Assembly: GCA_039414355.1 (NCBI GenBank)
Contig: JBCDJN010000015.1
Location: forward strand, 1-64,000
Length of the DNA: 64,000 nucleotides
Reading direction: 5' to 3'
From: JBCCQL01 sp039414355
GTDB lineage: Bacteria; Planctomycetota; Planctomycetia; Pirellulales; Lacipirellulaceae
The position numbers and the translations under genes are program-made. Each line of letters starts with the position of its first letter. Positions within the stretch are counted from its first letter, which is position 1. A model generated the notes under the pieces. The model saw only the letters and a list, made by a program, of their open reading frames with translations. It searched no databases and had not been told where the DNA came from. Shown here piece after piece: positions 7,484 to 15,743 of the stretch.

Positions 7484-7975
7484 CTAGTCGTCGTCATCGT
7501 CATCGTCATCGTCGCCGCTTGGCGGAGGCGGAAAGCTTGCGATCGGACCAATCTCTCCGAATTGCCGGACCTCACGGCTAAGCGTCACGGTCGACCGAAA
7601 GTCCTTGCCGAACAGGTAGCCCTTCACCAAGAACCCATTCGCGGCGCCGAGTGGGACATCAATCTGGACCGTCACGGTGTCGTCATCGGGCCGGATCGGC
7701 GAGGGTGTAACCGTGATGGTCGCTTGGTTCACGCCGAGCAGGGTGAGTTCGGCGTTGGCCGCTTCTTCGCAGTCGGCCACGGTTGCCCCCGGGACGATGC
7801 CCGAGCGGGCGCCCTCGACCGCCGCGATGTGGCAGGTGTGCAGAATGAGGTTCGCTCGGCTGAACTCGACGCCCGCCAGCACAAGGCCGAACAGCAGCGG
7901 CGCAACGATCGCGAATTCGACCGTGGTGGCGCCGCGGCGACGGGATTGAGACCGGCGTCTGTTGGATGTCTGCAC
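7484..7975 (-). CDS. TadE-like pseudopilin with C-terminal poly-Asp tail
   Basis: TadE-family proteins are minor pilin-like proteins of Tad/Flp pili, inserted by one N-terminal helix. Here the basic RRRSQSRRRG segment is followed by the pilin-like ATTVEFAIVAPLLFGLVLAG (about residues 15-34). The ectodomain contains HIAAVEGARSGIVPGATVADC, also seen in the TadE neighbours. The last residues are PPPPSG followed by nine Asp, encoded by a GAC/GAT microsatellite (about 7487-7513). I start at GTG 7975 because a GGAG site lies seven bases upstream; GTG 7993 is the alternative. It is the last gene of the pilus-like cluster and nearly touches the convergent mqnE. Confidence 0.8.
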   Translation of the reverse strand: MQTSNRRRSQSRRRGATTVEFAIVAPLLFGLVLAGVEFSRANLILHTCHIAAVEGARSGIVPGATVADCEEAANAELTLLGVNQATITVTPSPIRPDDDTVTVQIDVPLGAANGFLVKGYLFGKDFRSTVTLSREVRQFGEIGPIASFPPPPSGDDDDDDDDD

Positions 7976-7979
7976 TGCC

Positions 7980-9140
7980 TTACTCCACAACACGGGCGAG
8001 TTCCCCGGCCATCGTCCGGAAGGCGTCGATCAACTCCTGCTCCGTCGCCGCGTGCATGTGGCGACCGCCGCCGGTGTCCGCAACTTGCGACATGAGCGTT
8101 TGATCCGCGTCGTCAGAGAACGTGATCGTGTGGCACTGGATCTGGTTGTTCGCACAGTCGATGGCTCCATTGACCGCGCTGCCAACGTTCTCGTGCCCGT
8201 CGGTCAGGACGATCAGCACCTTCTCGGCCCCAACGCGTGCACGCGAGCTGATCAACTCCTTCGCGCCAGTCTTGATGCCCTGCTCGATGTACGTGTTGCC
8301 ATTGAAGATCGACGTGCTCCAGGCGTTCATCTCGGACTCGATCTGAGCGAGATCGCCGGCAAGCTGCTGGTCAACGGTGGCGGCTTGCGTGGTCCGGTGA
8401 GTCTGCCCGCAGTTGTTGAGCCACGGCTGACCCGCGATGTCACTCGAGTAGGTCACCACCGACACGCGCTCCGACGAGGGGCTGGAACGGAGGACCGCCA
8501 CAAACACATTCACGGCACGGTGCAACGACGCCCAACGACTCGAGGCGGCCGGCGGCTGACACAGCCGCGGATCGCCCACGCTCATCCCGGAAGCCGGATC
8601 ATTGACGTCGAGCTTCATCGACGAACTCCGATCAAGCACCAGGCAGATGTCGAAGTTGGAGAAGCTCGCCACGGCCGTCATCTCCGGCTCGAAGACGCTA
8701 CGCCCAACAAGGCTTCCGAAGTACAGCGGCACGGGGCCGGCCGGCGACCCGTTGGTGCGTCGACCGTTGACGCGGACCGCGTTGTAAGGCGTCACCCCGA
8801 CGGCAAACGTCTGCCGTCCGGATTGGCTCAAGGAAGTCCGCCCGAACTGAACGTCGCTCGCTTCGAGCGTTAGCGGCGAGCCCGCCACGCGATTCGCCGC
8901 CGCGATGTCCCGCGCTCTCGCGCGAGCCGCCGTGACACTGTCGGTCCGATTGAGCACCGAGGCGCCCGCCCGGGCCGCGGCGTCGGTCGCCAGCCGCAGC
9001 TCCGCCCGGGTGTTCTGCATGTGTGCCAGGTCGACGGCGAAGCCGAGCACAACCAGCAGCGCCGGCGTCAGGACAGCGACAAACGGCGCAACGGCGCCCC
9101 TGCGTTTGCGTGAGGCCGGAGAGTTCTCTCGCACCGCCAT
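7980..9140 (-). CDS. TadG-like protein with von Willebrand A domain
   Basis: A basic segment (RKRRG) precedes one transmembrane helix (about residues 18-40, AVAPFVAVLTPALLVVLGFA). The conserved block QNTRAELRLATDAAARAGAS that follows is shared by TadG-like proteins. A VWA domain begins near residue 158 with the metal-binding site DRSSSM. The later VLIVLTDGHENVGSA carries the second loop. The protein would sit in the inner membrane with its VWA domain outside, probably in pilus assembly or adhesion. The start at ATG 9140 is set by GGAGGAG eight bases upstream. It overlaps or abuts TadE genes on both sides, so it is probably co-transcribed with them. Confidence 0.82.
   Translation of the reverse strand: MAVRENSPASRKRRGAVAPFVAVLTPALLVVLGFAVDLAHMQNTRAELRLATDAAARAGASVLNRTDSVTAARARARDIAAANRVAGSPLTLEASDVQFGRTSLSQSGRQTFAVGVTPYNAVRVNGRRTNGSPAGPVPLYFGSLVGRSVFEPEMTAVASFSNFDICLVLDRSSSMKLDVNDPASGMSVGDPRLCQPPAASSRWASLHRAVNVFVAVLRSSPSSERVSVVTYSSDIAGQPWLNNCGQTHRTTQAATVDQQLAGDLAQIESEMNAWSTSIFNGNTYIEQGIKTGAKELISSRARVGAEKVLIVLTDGHENVGSAVNGAIDCANNQIQCHTITFSDDADQTLMSQVADTGGGRHMHAATEQELIDAFRTMAGELARVVE
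7983..7986 (-). promoter_or_regulatory. Ribosome-binding site for the 7975 TadE gene
   Basis: GGAG on the minus strand, overlapping the last codon and stop of the upstream VWA gene, lies seven bases before GTG 7975 and favours that start over GTG 7993. Confidence 0.5.
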
Positions 9141-9148
9141 CAGCGTCA

Positions 9149-9155
9149 CTCCTCC
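9149..9155 (-). promoter_or_regulatory. Strong ribosome-binding site for the 9140 VWA gene
   Basis: GGAGGAG on the minus strand lies eight bases upstream of ATG 9140 and excludes the GTG at 9149, which falls inside it. Confidence 0.6.
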
Positions 9156-9163
9156 GCGGCTGC

Positions 9164-9565
9164 CTATTTCATGGTGACGCCGGTCGCTTCGACCTCAGCG
9201 TCAACGAGGGTGATCTCAGGCCCGGGGACATTGGGGCCCACGGGCGCCGTCACGGTGATGGTGACCGTTGCCCCCAAGGGGATCTCTTCGAGCGGCCCAC
9301 CGGGGGAGACACGGATGGCGCCCCCCGTAACGCCGTACGCGTCGAGAATCGAGCTGCCACGTTGCTGAACCGTTGCCAGGCTCGCGTCCGCCTTGCTGAC
9401 CTCAAGCGTCGCCTCGTAGGCGGCCGTCGTAAGCGCCCGCTCCAGGAAGAGCAGGTTGCACGCCTGGATCGATCCGAAGATCAACAGCACGAGCATCGGC
9501 ACGCAGACCGCGAACTCAACGATCGCCGCGCCGCGACGATCCGGTCGTTTGCGAGTTGCTCTCAC
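9164..9565 (-). CDS. TadE-like pseudopilin
   Basis: A 133-residue TadE-family protein. The positively charged start RATRKRPDRRG precedes AAIVEFAVCVPMLVLLIFGS (about residues 12-31), the pilin-like helix with the conserved Glu. The short ectodomain contains LTTAAYEATLEVSKADASL and a beta-rich C-terminal half. Its GTG start overlaps the stop of the upstream HAMP gene by four bases (GTGA), so translation is probably coupled. It lies 23 bases upstream of a VWA/TadG gene. Confidence 0.8.
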   Translation of the reverse strand: MRATRKRPDRRGAAIVEFAVCVPMLVLLIFGSIQACNLLFLERALTTAAYEATLEVSKADASLATVQQRGSSILDAYGVTGGAIRVSPGGPLEEIPLGATVTITVTAPVGPNVPGPEITLVDAEVEATGVTMK

Positions 9566-10146
9566 GACGGCGCTCCCGAGGCGACCGATTCGCGACTGGT
9601 GCTTGCTTCGACTTGTAGCTCAGCGGGGGATAGCTGAGCGGGGGAGGCATCGTCGCCGAAGCGCTCTGCTAGCGCGTTGTACTCATCCGCCAGGTCGTGC
9701 CAAAAGTCGCCTTTGCGGAACACCAGCGGCTCGAAGGGCTCCCCCGCCGACAGGCGGGCGATAGCCTTTCGCAGCCGGTAGATCGGGCCCACCAACCGGT
9801 TGGTAAAACGGATTAAGTCCCACACCGCCATCGGCAGAGTCACCAGCATGGCGAGCGCCATGGGCATCCAGAAACTCGCGTCGGCGAAGACCTCGCCCTC
9901 GTTGCTGGCCACGCTTCCGAACCCGCGTAGCACGACGCCAAGTGCGAGAGAGACCGCCGACGTCGCGGCCACCAACACGATGATCCTGGCGACGCAGGCG
10001 TACTGCACCGGTCGATCGACGAGCCTTCGCGTCCGCTTGTATTGATGGGATGACACGTTGCTGACCCAAAGATGTCTCAGAGTTGACGCGAGCAAACTCG
10101 CAGCTGTATCGAAGCGTACGTTGCCCTCATCAGCGTGGCTCAGCAA
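9562..10146 (-). CDS. HAMP-domain membrane protein of the pilus-like cluster
   Basis: Two hydrophobic helices (about residues 52-76 and 88-112) are followed by a HAMP-like segment: FTNRLVGPIYRLRKAIARLS, then the FRKGDFWHDLADEYNAL block. It closely resembles the protein at 12486-13007, and the shared N-terminal words (KRTRRLVDRPVQ versus RVRLLVDGPLQ) suggest the true start may be GTG 10056 rather than 10146. There is no histidine kinase, chemotaxis or cyclase output domain, so it is a HAMP protein without a recognisable effector. It may relay or stabilise something in the membrane for the TadE/TadG proteins; this is inference from position only. Confidence 0.72.
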   Translation of the reverse strand: MLSHADEGNVRFDTAASLLASTLRHLWVSNVSSHQYKRTRRLVDRPVQYACVARIIVLVAATSAVSLALGVVLRGFGSVASNEGEVFADASFWMPMALAMLVTLPMAVWDLIRFTNRLVGPIYRLRKAIARLSAGEPFEPLVFRKGDFWHDLADEYNALAERFGDDASPAQLSPAELQVEASTSRESVASGAPS

Positions 10147-10207
10147 ACCATCGCAGCGGGAACCCGCCGTCCGAAGAGTGGTTGGTTATGCCGGTTCCAC
10201 CGACGGG

Positions 10208-12433
10208 TTACTCAACCATGCGGGCGGTTGGAAGCGAGATGATCTCCTCGAAGATCTCGGTCAGCACTTGCTCGTACTCGCCGGGGTTGCCGCTGCCGCG
10301 GCGCGCTTGGTTGTCGTCACCGGCCGTATCGCCGAGCCTGGCAACGCGGTCCATGAAGTCGTTGTCGACGCCCATGCCGACCGCGGCGGGATACACATCG
10401 ATCTTGTCCCCCTCCAAGGCGTGCGTCTGCATCAACGCGGCGTCCAGCCAGTAGTATCCGCCGCCGTAGCTTTCGGCCGAGCCGGCGCCGGACACGAAGG
10501 CATTGATCGTCGAAGCAGGGCTCTCGAAGGCGTTCGGCATACCGTCCGTAAGCATGACCACGATCCTGGTGGATGTTTCCCGCGCCTGCCCACCCTTGCT
10601 CTTCCGCCTGAGCATCTGCTTGGCGAGGATCAGGCCCGACTCGGTAGACGTGGTAGTCCCCTTATCGCCGGTCGACTGAAGGTCGGTGCACATGCTCATA
10701 GCCTGCACGTAGTCGGGCGTCAGCTGCTGGATCACCTTCGTGCCGGCGGTCGTGTCGTACGTGATGATCGCGACACGGTCTCGGAAGCCCGAGTTCGGGA
10801 TTCCGTTGTTGCGGTCGTCGAGCACGTCGAGCGCGGCGATGGACGCGCGACGCACCGCGTGCATCGGCATCTCGCGCGGCGGGAACGAGAAGGTCCGCCC
10901 CGCCACGGACTCGTTGTGCCGCGGGCAGAAGCTGCTGGAGACGGAAAGCTCGCAGAACGTCGAACCGTCTGGCTTGAGGTCGCGGCCGTGGTCCATGAGG
11001 AACTGCATGTACGTGACGTGGCCAAGGTAGTTGCGCAGCGACTTCGGCAGTTTATCGCTCGCCGAGGGGAAGCTCACCGGGTTCGGGTTGTTGAAGCGGT
11101 CGATGCGGTCGCCGTCCTGACTCGGCGGAAGCCACGCCCCGTAGCGGCCGTACAGGCCGCCCACGCGTGGCAGGCCGGGGCCGCTGGCTCCGGGGCCGTA
11201 GACCGTGGTCGCCAGCGGCAGCGAAGCGAACGGATCGAGCCCAAATTGACGCGTCGCGAGGATCGGTAGCACCCCGGCTGGCGAGTTGGCGAACCGTTGG
11301 TACAACCCCGTTGCAGGCAGCCTTCCGATCGGCGGCTTGGGAGGTGGCGGCGGTTTGTAACCACTATCGCCACCGCCGCCACCGCCGCCACTGCCACTGC
11401 CACTGCCACTGCCACCACTGCCGCCACTCCCACTGCCGCTGCTTCCGCCTCCTCCACCCGTCGAGACATCGCTGCTGTCGTCGTCATCGTCGTCATCGTC
11501 GTCGTCATCATCGTCGCTAGGCGGCTTAGGCGGCGGTGGCGGTTTTGGCGCCGAGACGTAGGTTGAGAGCAGCACGTAGTCGAGGTACTTCTCCCAGTAG
11601 CTGTAGTTCGCCGCCCCGGGAACAGGACGCGCGTTGGGCATCAACCGCCGCAGCTGGTTCTCCATCACCCAGGTGTAGCACTTGCGCCTGCGAGTGCCCT
11701 CATCATCGCCGGCCTGGATGAGGCCGCCGAGCGCTCCGTCGGTGGTCATCTCCGCGTACGCCATCTTGGACTGCGGGGCGCCAACCGGTGCGCCGAGGTA
11801 CTCGAGCGTTCCCGGGAAGGAACCAAAGCCGAAGTCCTGGTATACGTCCTGCATGAGCTTGGTGCCCACGCCGCCGCCGAACTCGCCGTTCACCGTAGAG
11901 GTCGCCCAAGCCGGCTCGGTGTCGTCGTTCATCGACCCGGACAGATCCATCACAAAGGCGATGTCCTTCGGGTTGCTCATGGCGATGGCGGACGCCTCGG
12001 TCGTAAACGCGCCAATGCCCAGGACACGGGCGAAGAAGAGCCCCTCCTGCGTGCGGCTGCACGTCACGCGTACCGCGTTGCCGATGCCGCTGGTGGCGGC
12101 GAACGACTCGGCGGGGATGTCCCAGATGCCGATCTCGACGTTCGTTTCGTCATCGCGGATGTTCCGGCCGCCGGCGATGTGCGACGTGGCGAACTGCTTG
12201 CCGGTGGAGAGGATCTCCGCGCGTGTCTCGTGCAGCGCGTTGGCCGCGGCCAGGGCGCCGGCGTCCGCGGCGGCCTGAAGCTGCGTACGGACAAGCATCA
12301 TGAAGCCCACATCAATGGCCATGGCCGCCATAGCGCAGACGACCACAATCAAAAAGGCAGACATCACCAGCACGGCGCCACGGCGCTTCGCGTGCGGTGG
12401 GAGCCGATCGGCTCTTCGACAACGGTGACCCAT
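10208..12433 (-). CDS. Large TadG-like protein with VWA domain split by a poly-Asp/Gly-Ser linker
   Basis: The 741-residue protein begins with KRRGAVLVMSAFLIVVVCAM (17-36), a TadG-like membrane helix, and the block RTQLQAAADAGALAAANAL. A VWA metal site DLSGSM is at residues 163-168. The remaining VWA strands come only after about residue 560 (AIITYD, then IVVMLTDGMPNA near 650). The roughly 370 residues between them contain a Pro-rich/Lys segment, thirteen consecutive Asp (307-319), a Gly/Ser repeat (325-355) and another Pro-rich segment. The low-complexity DNA (about 11340-11520) is made of GTCGTCATC- and CACTGC-type microsatellites. It is probably exported and surface-exposed as part of a pilus-like machine. 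Confidence 0.78.
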   Translation of the reverse strand: MGHRCRRADRLPPHAKRRGAVLVMSAFLIVVVCAMAAMAIDVGFMMLVRTQLQAAADAGALAAANALHETRAEILSTGKQFATSHIAGGRNIRDDETNVEIGIWDIPAESFAATSGIGNAVRVTCSRTQEGLFFARVLGIGAFTTEASAIAMSNPKDIAFVMDLSGSMNDDTEPAWATSTVNGEFGGGVGTKLMQDVYQDFGFGSFPGTLEYLGAPVGAPQSKMAYAEMTTDGALGGLIQAGDDEGTRRRKCYTWVMENQLRRLMPNARPVPGAANYSYWEKYLDYVLLSTYVSAPKPPPPPKPPSDDDDDDDDDDDDDSSDVSTGGGGGSSGSGSGGSGGSGSGSGSGGGGGGGDSGYKPPPPPKPPIGRLPATGLYQRFANSPAGVLPILATRQFGLDPFASLPLATTVYGPGASGPGLPRVGGLYGRYGAWLPPSQDGDRIDRFNNPNPVSFPSASDKLPKSLRNYLGHVTYMQFLMDHGRDLKPDGSTFCELSVSSSFCPRHNESVAGRTFSFPPREMPMHAVRRASIAALDVLDDRNNGIPNSGFRDRVAIITYDTTAGTKVIQQLTPDYVQAMSMCTDLQSTGDKGTTTSTESGLILAKQMLRRKSKGGQARETSTRIVVMLTDGMPNAFESPASTINAFVSGAGSAESYGGGYYWLDAALMQTHALEGDKIDVYPAAVGMGVDNDFMDRVARLGDTAGDDNQARRGSGNPGEYEQVLTEIFEEIISLPTARMVE
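11345..11520. repeat. Trinucleotide and hexanucleotide microsatellites within the large VWA gene
   Basis: On the plus strand, a CACTGC/CACCGC run (about 11371-11450) encodes the Gly-Ser linker and a GTCGTCATC-type run (about 11475-11517) encodes the 13-Asp tract on the minus strand. Length change by replication slippage would stay in frame. A shorter GTC/ATC run at about 7487-7513 encodes the poly-Asp tail of the last TadE gene. Confidence 0.75.
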
Positions 12434-12485
12434 AGTAGCTTCAAGCTGGGGCTTGCGGCGGACGGTGAGCGGTGTACGGATCGTC

Positions 12486-13007
12486 TCAGACTCCGCACAA
12501 CTCGTCGTCTCGTTCTGGGTTGACCGGCGGTTTCATGATCTCGGTCGTCGCTTCATCGTCGGCCCGCGTCTTGTCCCGGTCGGCGTTGCCGGCCTCGGCG
12601 CGTAGCGTCTGGATCTGGTGGGCCACAAGGTTGAACTCGCGGGCGAGGTCGGCCCAGTAGTCGCCGTCTCGGAAGGCGATCGGGTTGATCGATTCACCGG
12701 CGGCCAGTTTTGCGGCTTCGTTGCGGAGCCGCTTCATCGGCCCGGCAAAACGGTGGCTGAACCGCAGGGCGTCAAAGAGCACCATTGGCAGCAGAACCAT
12801 AGACGCGATCAGCGCCGGCCCAAAGGCGAGCGTCGCCCTGCCGAGCAGGATCGGCAGGTCACTGGCCCGGCTCGCCCACGCGGCCTGCAGACCGGCCAGC
12901 AGGATCATCACCGAGACCGTGGTTACCCAGTACAGCAGCACCCGGCTCACCAGGGCGCCCTGCAGCGGGCCGTCAACCAGCAAGCGAACGCGGAATCGCT
13001 TTTTCAT
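12486..13007 (-). CDS. HAMP-domain membrane protein, paralogue of the 9562-10146 gene
   Basis: A 173-residue protein with two helices (about residues 22-43 and 59-84) followed by a HAMP-like segment (RFAGPMKRLRNEAAKLAAGE) and FRDGDYWADLAREFNLVAHQ. The C-terminal 40 residues are charged. The start is ATG 13007 (MKKRFRV), set by GGGGA seven bases upstream; an ATG at 13025 is also in frame. No output domain is visible. It sits between a TadE gene and the large VWA gene, like its paralogue downstream, which marks a repeated gene module. Confidence 0.75.
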   Translation of the reverse strand: MKKRFRVRLLVDGPLQGALVSRVLLYWVTTVSVMILLAGLQAAWASRASDLPILLGRATLAFGPALIASMVLLPMVLFDALRFSHRFAGPMKRLRNEAAKLAAGESINPIAFRDGDYWADLAREFNLVAHQIQTLRAEAGNADRDKTRADDEATTEIMKPPVNPERDDELCGV

Positions 13008-13014
13008 CGTCACT

Positions 13015-13019
13015 TCCCC
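13015..13019 (-). promoter_or_regulatory. Ribosome-binding site deciding the start of the 13007 HAMP gene
   Basis: GGGGA on the minus strand lies seven bases upstream of ATG 13007 and within the first codons of the longer frame from 13025, favouring the shorter start. Confidence 0.45.
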
Positions 13020-13064
13020 AAACATACCGGCGACTGGCGGGCGCCGTGAAGCAACCGCTGTTGG

Positions 13065-13490
13065 TCACTCAACGGTCTCGCGTCGCATGATGGACTCTGC
13101 GGACAGCATCTGATTCCCAATGAACTTCGGAGTCGGCAGCCAACTCACCGACCCGAACGGAACGCTCACGTTGACCGTCACCGACTCGCCGTACTTGGCG
13201 GAGTCCGGCGGATTGGGGCTCACCGTTACCGAGGCGCCGTTGATCCCGGCGGCGGCCAGGTAGTTATCGACCTTGGCGGAGACCGAGGCGACGGTAGCGC
13301 CATCGAGCACGCCGATCCGCGCGCCCTCTCTCGCCGAGTTGGTGATCACCTGCTGCACCATCGCCATCCTGCCGAACTCAATCAGGCCGAGCAGGATCAG
13401 CACAAAGACCGGGGCGACAATGGCGAACTCAACCACCGCCGTGCCGGCTCGGCCGTGTCGACAGCGGACCACAGAGGAACTGCGAAACAT
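13065..13490 (-). CDS. TadE-like pseudopilin
   Basis: A 141-residue TadE protein: basic start (RCRHGRAG), then TAVVEFAIVAPVFVLILLGL (about residues 17-36) with the conserved Glu, and IEFGRMAMVQQVITNSAREG. The ectodomain contains ARIGVLDGATVASVSAKVDN and a C-terminal domain that includes VSPNPPDSAKYGESVTVNVS. It is very similar in layout to the 13602-14033 protein, but the 112-base gap between them leaves room for an internal promoter. Confidence 0.82.
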   Translation of the reverse strand: MFRSSSVVRCRHGRAGTAVVEFAIVAPVFVLILLGLIEFGRMAMVQQVITNSAREGARIGVLDGATVASVSAKVDNYLAAAGINGASVTVSPNPPDSAKYGESVTVNVSVPFGSVSWLPTPKFIGNQMLSAESIMRRETVE

Positions 13491-13601
13491 GGTGCGAAAC
13501 TCCCGAATAAAGTCGTTCAGGCAAACTTAGCCCACGATTCGCGGGGTGGCTTTGTGGTGTGGCGGCCGGTTGTGCGGGTCGCGCACGCAGCATGGGAAGT
13601 C

Positions 13602-14033
13602 TTAATTCACAGCGGCCGTCTCGCGGTCGAGCGTTGCCTGCCCAGACAGCGTCACGCCCTTGAAGAAGCGGTCGGACGCCCAGCTGTTGTCTCCGTAGTT
13701 GGCCTGAACCAGCACCGAGACTTGGCTAGCCGCCTGGGTGAAATCTGTCGGTGTGATGGAGACCGTGGCGTTTCGCACGCCAACGGCGGCCAGCAGTGAG
13801 TCGACCTGCGCCTGCACGTCTGCGGACGACGCACCAGGCACAATCCCGGCGCGGGCGCCTTCGTACGCCGCTTGGTCGAGCGTGTGGCGAACCATGTGAA
13901 ACCGCGCCACTTCAAGCAAGCCGAAGAAGAGCACGATCAGCACCGACGCGGTCATCGCGAACTCGACACACGTCGAGCCGCGGCGGTCGGGGCGGCGAGT
14001 TCGCTTAGCGGCGTTGGCGGAGGGGCGTGGCAT
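13602..14033 (-). CDS. TadE-like pseudopilin
   Basis: A 143-residue TadE protein. The basic segment AKRTRRPDRRG precedes STCVEFAMTASVLIVLFFGL, the pilin-like helix with its conserved Glu. The next block, RHTLDQAAYEGARAGIVPGA, matches the equivalent block in the 7975 protein (AAVEGARSGIVPGA), so these are paralogues. I start at ATG 14033; a TTG at 14048 is also in frame. It follows the 14059-15249 VWA gene by 25 bases. Confidence 0.82.
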   Translation of the reverse strand: MPRPSANAAKRTRRPDRRGSTCVEFAMTASVLIVLFFGLLEVARFHMVRHTLDQAAYEGARAGIVPGASSADVQAQVDSLLAAVGVRNATVSITPTDFTQAASQVSVLVQANYGDNSWASDRFFKGVTLSGQATLDRETAAVN

Positions 14034-14058
14034 CTGGTGGCCTGTCAATCGAGACGGG

Positions 14059-15249
14059 CTAGAAGGTCAGCGTGGCGGGCAGCTCTTCGGCGATGCGTCG
14101 GAACGCTTCGCGGAGCTGCTCCGCGGTTGGGGCGTGGAAGTGCTTTCCGCCGGTCGTGTCGGCGATGGCGAGCATCTCGTCCTGGTCGGCGCCGTCGCTG
14201 AAGCTGATGGTGTGGATCTTGATCCGTGGGTTTACGCACGTCTGGGCGACCACGACCGCGTCGCCGCCCTCGGTTGCGACGCCGTCGGAGAGCAGGATGA
14301 TGGTCCGCGTGGCGGTGATCCGGCGGAGATTGCGGTCGAGCAACGCTCGCCGGCCTTCACGCAGACCCGAAGCGATGTTGGTGTCTCCCACCAACACGCC
14401 GTCGCCGATCCGCACTGCCGCCTCGAGCACAAGCGACGTCTCCGTGGTTAGCGGCTGCTCAAGCGTCACCTCCTCCGAGTCATAGACGCCAAACGTGTAG
14501 TCACTGGAGTAGGAGACCAACCCGACTTGCGGGTTGAGGTCGCGTTCGCCAAGCACACCGTCGAACACCTCGAGCGCCTCAACCAGCGCGGCCCAACGGC
14601 TCCCCGTGGCGTGGGGCGGGCGGAAGTAGTTTTGAACGGTCGAGTCGCCCGCCTGGTCACCGGGGTAAGCGAAGTCCACGCCCGAGTCGTCCCACGCCAT
14701 GGACCCGGAACGGTCGACGACAACGATCACGTCATGGTCGTACCGACCGGCGATGGCGGTCTCGTCGCCCGAGAAGCTCCCGGTTCCAACGAAAGACGAG
14801 AACAGCGTGCTGGCGGCGGAGTTGTTCGAGCCATCGCCAAACCGCACCGTCAGCTGCACGCTGTTGAGCGGTCGGCCGTTGTTCACAAACGTGTACTTGC
14901 CGTCTACTTCGACAGCGCTGCCGAACCTGATGTCCGAGTTCGGGATCGCCAGTTGGTTTCCAAGCACCGTATTCTGACGCCCGACGCTCCTCGCGGCCTG
15001 GCGGGCCTGGGCGCGGGACTGCGTCTCGCTCAAGGTCACCAACGCCGCCTTGGCGGCCGCGTCGGCCGTGGTGCGGATCTGCGTGCGCGAGAGCTCCACA
15101 TAGGCGATGTTGATCGCCAGCGAGCCGATCCCGAGCATGGCGACCGTTAGGGCGGCCACCAGGATCAAGGTGGCGCCGCGCCGATCGGGCCGTCGCCTTG
15201 TTCCGCTTCGTCGATTGAGACTTGGTTGCATTCGCACGCTGCTCGCCAT
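14059..15249 (-). CDS. TadG-like protein with von Willebrand A domain
   Basis: A 396-residue protein with the same layout as 7980-9140: basic start (RRRPDRRG), helix ATLILVAALTVAMLGIGSLA (about residues 25-44), then SRTQIRTTADAAAKAALVTL. The VWA domain begins near residue 172 with IVVVDRSGSMAWDDSG (metal site DRSGSM) and has TIILLSDGVATEGG as its later loop. The C-terminal GGKHFHAPTAEQLREAFRRI is almost identical in pattern to the end of the 9140 protein (GGRHMHAATEQELIDAFR), showing duplication. It is probably membrane-anchored with an external VWA domain. Confidence 0.82.
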   Translation of the reverse strand: MASSVRMQPSLNRRSGTRRRPDRRGATLILVAALTVAMLGIGSLAINIAYVELSRTQIRTTADAAAKAALVTLSETQSRAQARQAARSVGRQNTVLGNQLAIPNSDIRFGSAVEVDGKYTFVNNGRPLNSVQLTVRFGDGSNNSAASTLFSSFVGTGSFSGDETAIAGRYDHDVIVVVDRSGSMAWDDSGVDFAYPGDQAGDSTVQNYFRPPHATGSRWAALVEALEVFDGVLGERDLNPQVGLVSYSSDYTFGVYDSEEVTLEQPLTTETSLVLEAAVRIGDGVLVGDTNIASGLREGRRALLDRNLRRITATRTIILLSDGVATEGGDAVVVAQTCVNPRIKIHTISFSDGADQDEMLAIADTTGGKHFHAPTAEQLREAFRRIAEELPATLTF

Positions 15250-15261
15250 GTGGTGAAGAGG

Positions 15262-15660
15262 CTACTCACGCACCATCGTCGCGCTCTGCTCGATCACCAG
15301 GTTGTTGCTCAGCACAAACCCGGTGGTGCGGTTGGACCCAAACGGGGCCCGAACCGTAATCGTGATCGGAGTCCCGCGGGCGGCGTTCTGGATGTCGGGC
15401 GGGCTCACCTCGACCGAAGCCCCTTGGACACGCCGCCCGGTCATCAGCTCGTCGCCGCGGTCGATCGCCATCAGCGCCGTAGCGTCGGGCCGGGCGGCAA
15501 CTCGGGCGGACTCGTACGCCGCGATGCTGGCGGACTGATTCAAGAAGAGGGCCTCACACGTTTCAAGCACGCCGAACACGAGCACCGTGAGCAGCGGCAT
15601 GGAGACCGCCAGCTCAACGATCTCTACGCCCTTGCGGCGGCGTTGCTTTCGGCTAGCCAT
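15262..15660 (-). CDS. TadE-like pseudopilin
   Basis: A 132-residue TadE protein starting at ATG 15660 (MASRKQRRRKG). The pilin-like helix is VEIVELAVSMPLLTVLVFGV, with the conserved Glu; FLNQSASIAAYESARVAARP and a beta-rich C-terminal half with TPITITVRAPFG follow. An upstream in-frame ATG at 15696 would add a Cys/Gly-rich stretch not seen in its paralogues. It precedes the 15249 VWA gene by 12 bases. Confidence 0.8.
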   Translation of the reverse strand: MASRKQRRRKGVEIVELAVSMPLLTVLVFGVLETCEALFLNQSASIAAYESARVAARPDATALMAIDRGDELMTGRRVQGASVEVSPPDIQNAARGTPITITVRAPFGSNRTTGFVLSNNLVIEQSATMVRE

Positions 15661-15743
15661 GATGCTTGACCCGTTACCACAAGACCCGCAACCCACCGAC
15701 CACAGTTCGCTACTCGTCTATCCGCCGTCGCCGCGATCGAACG

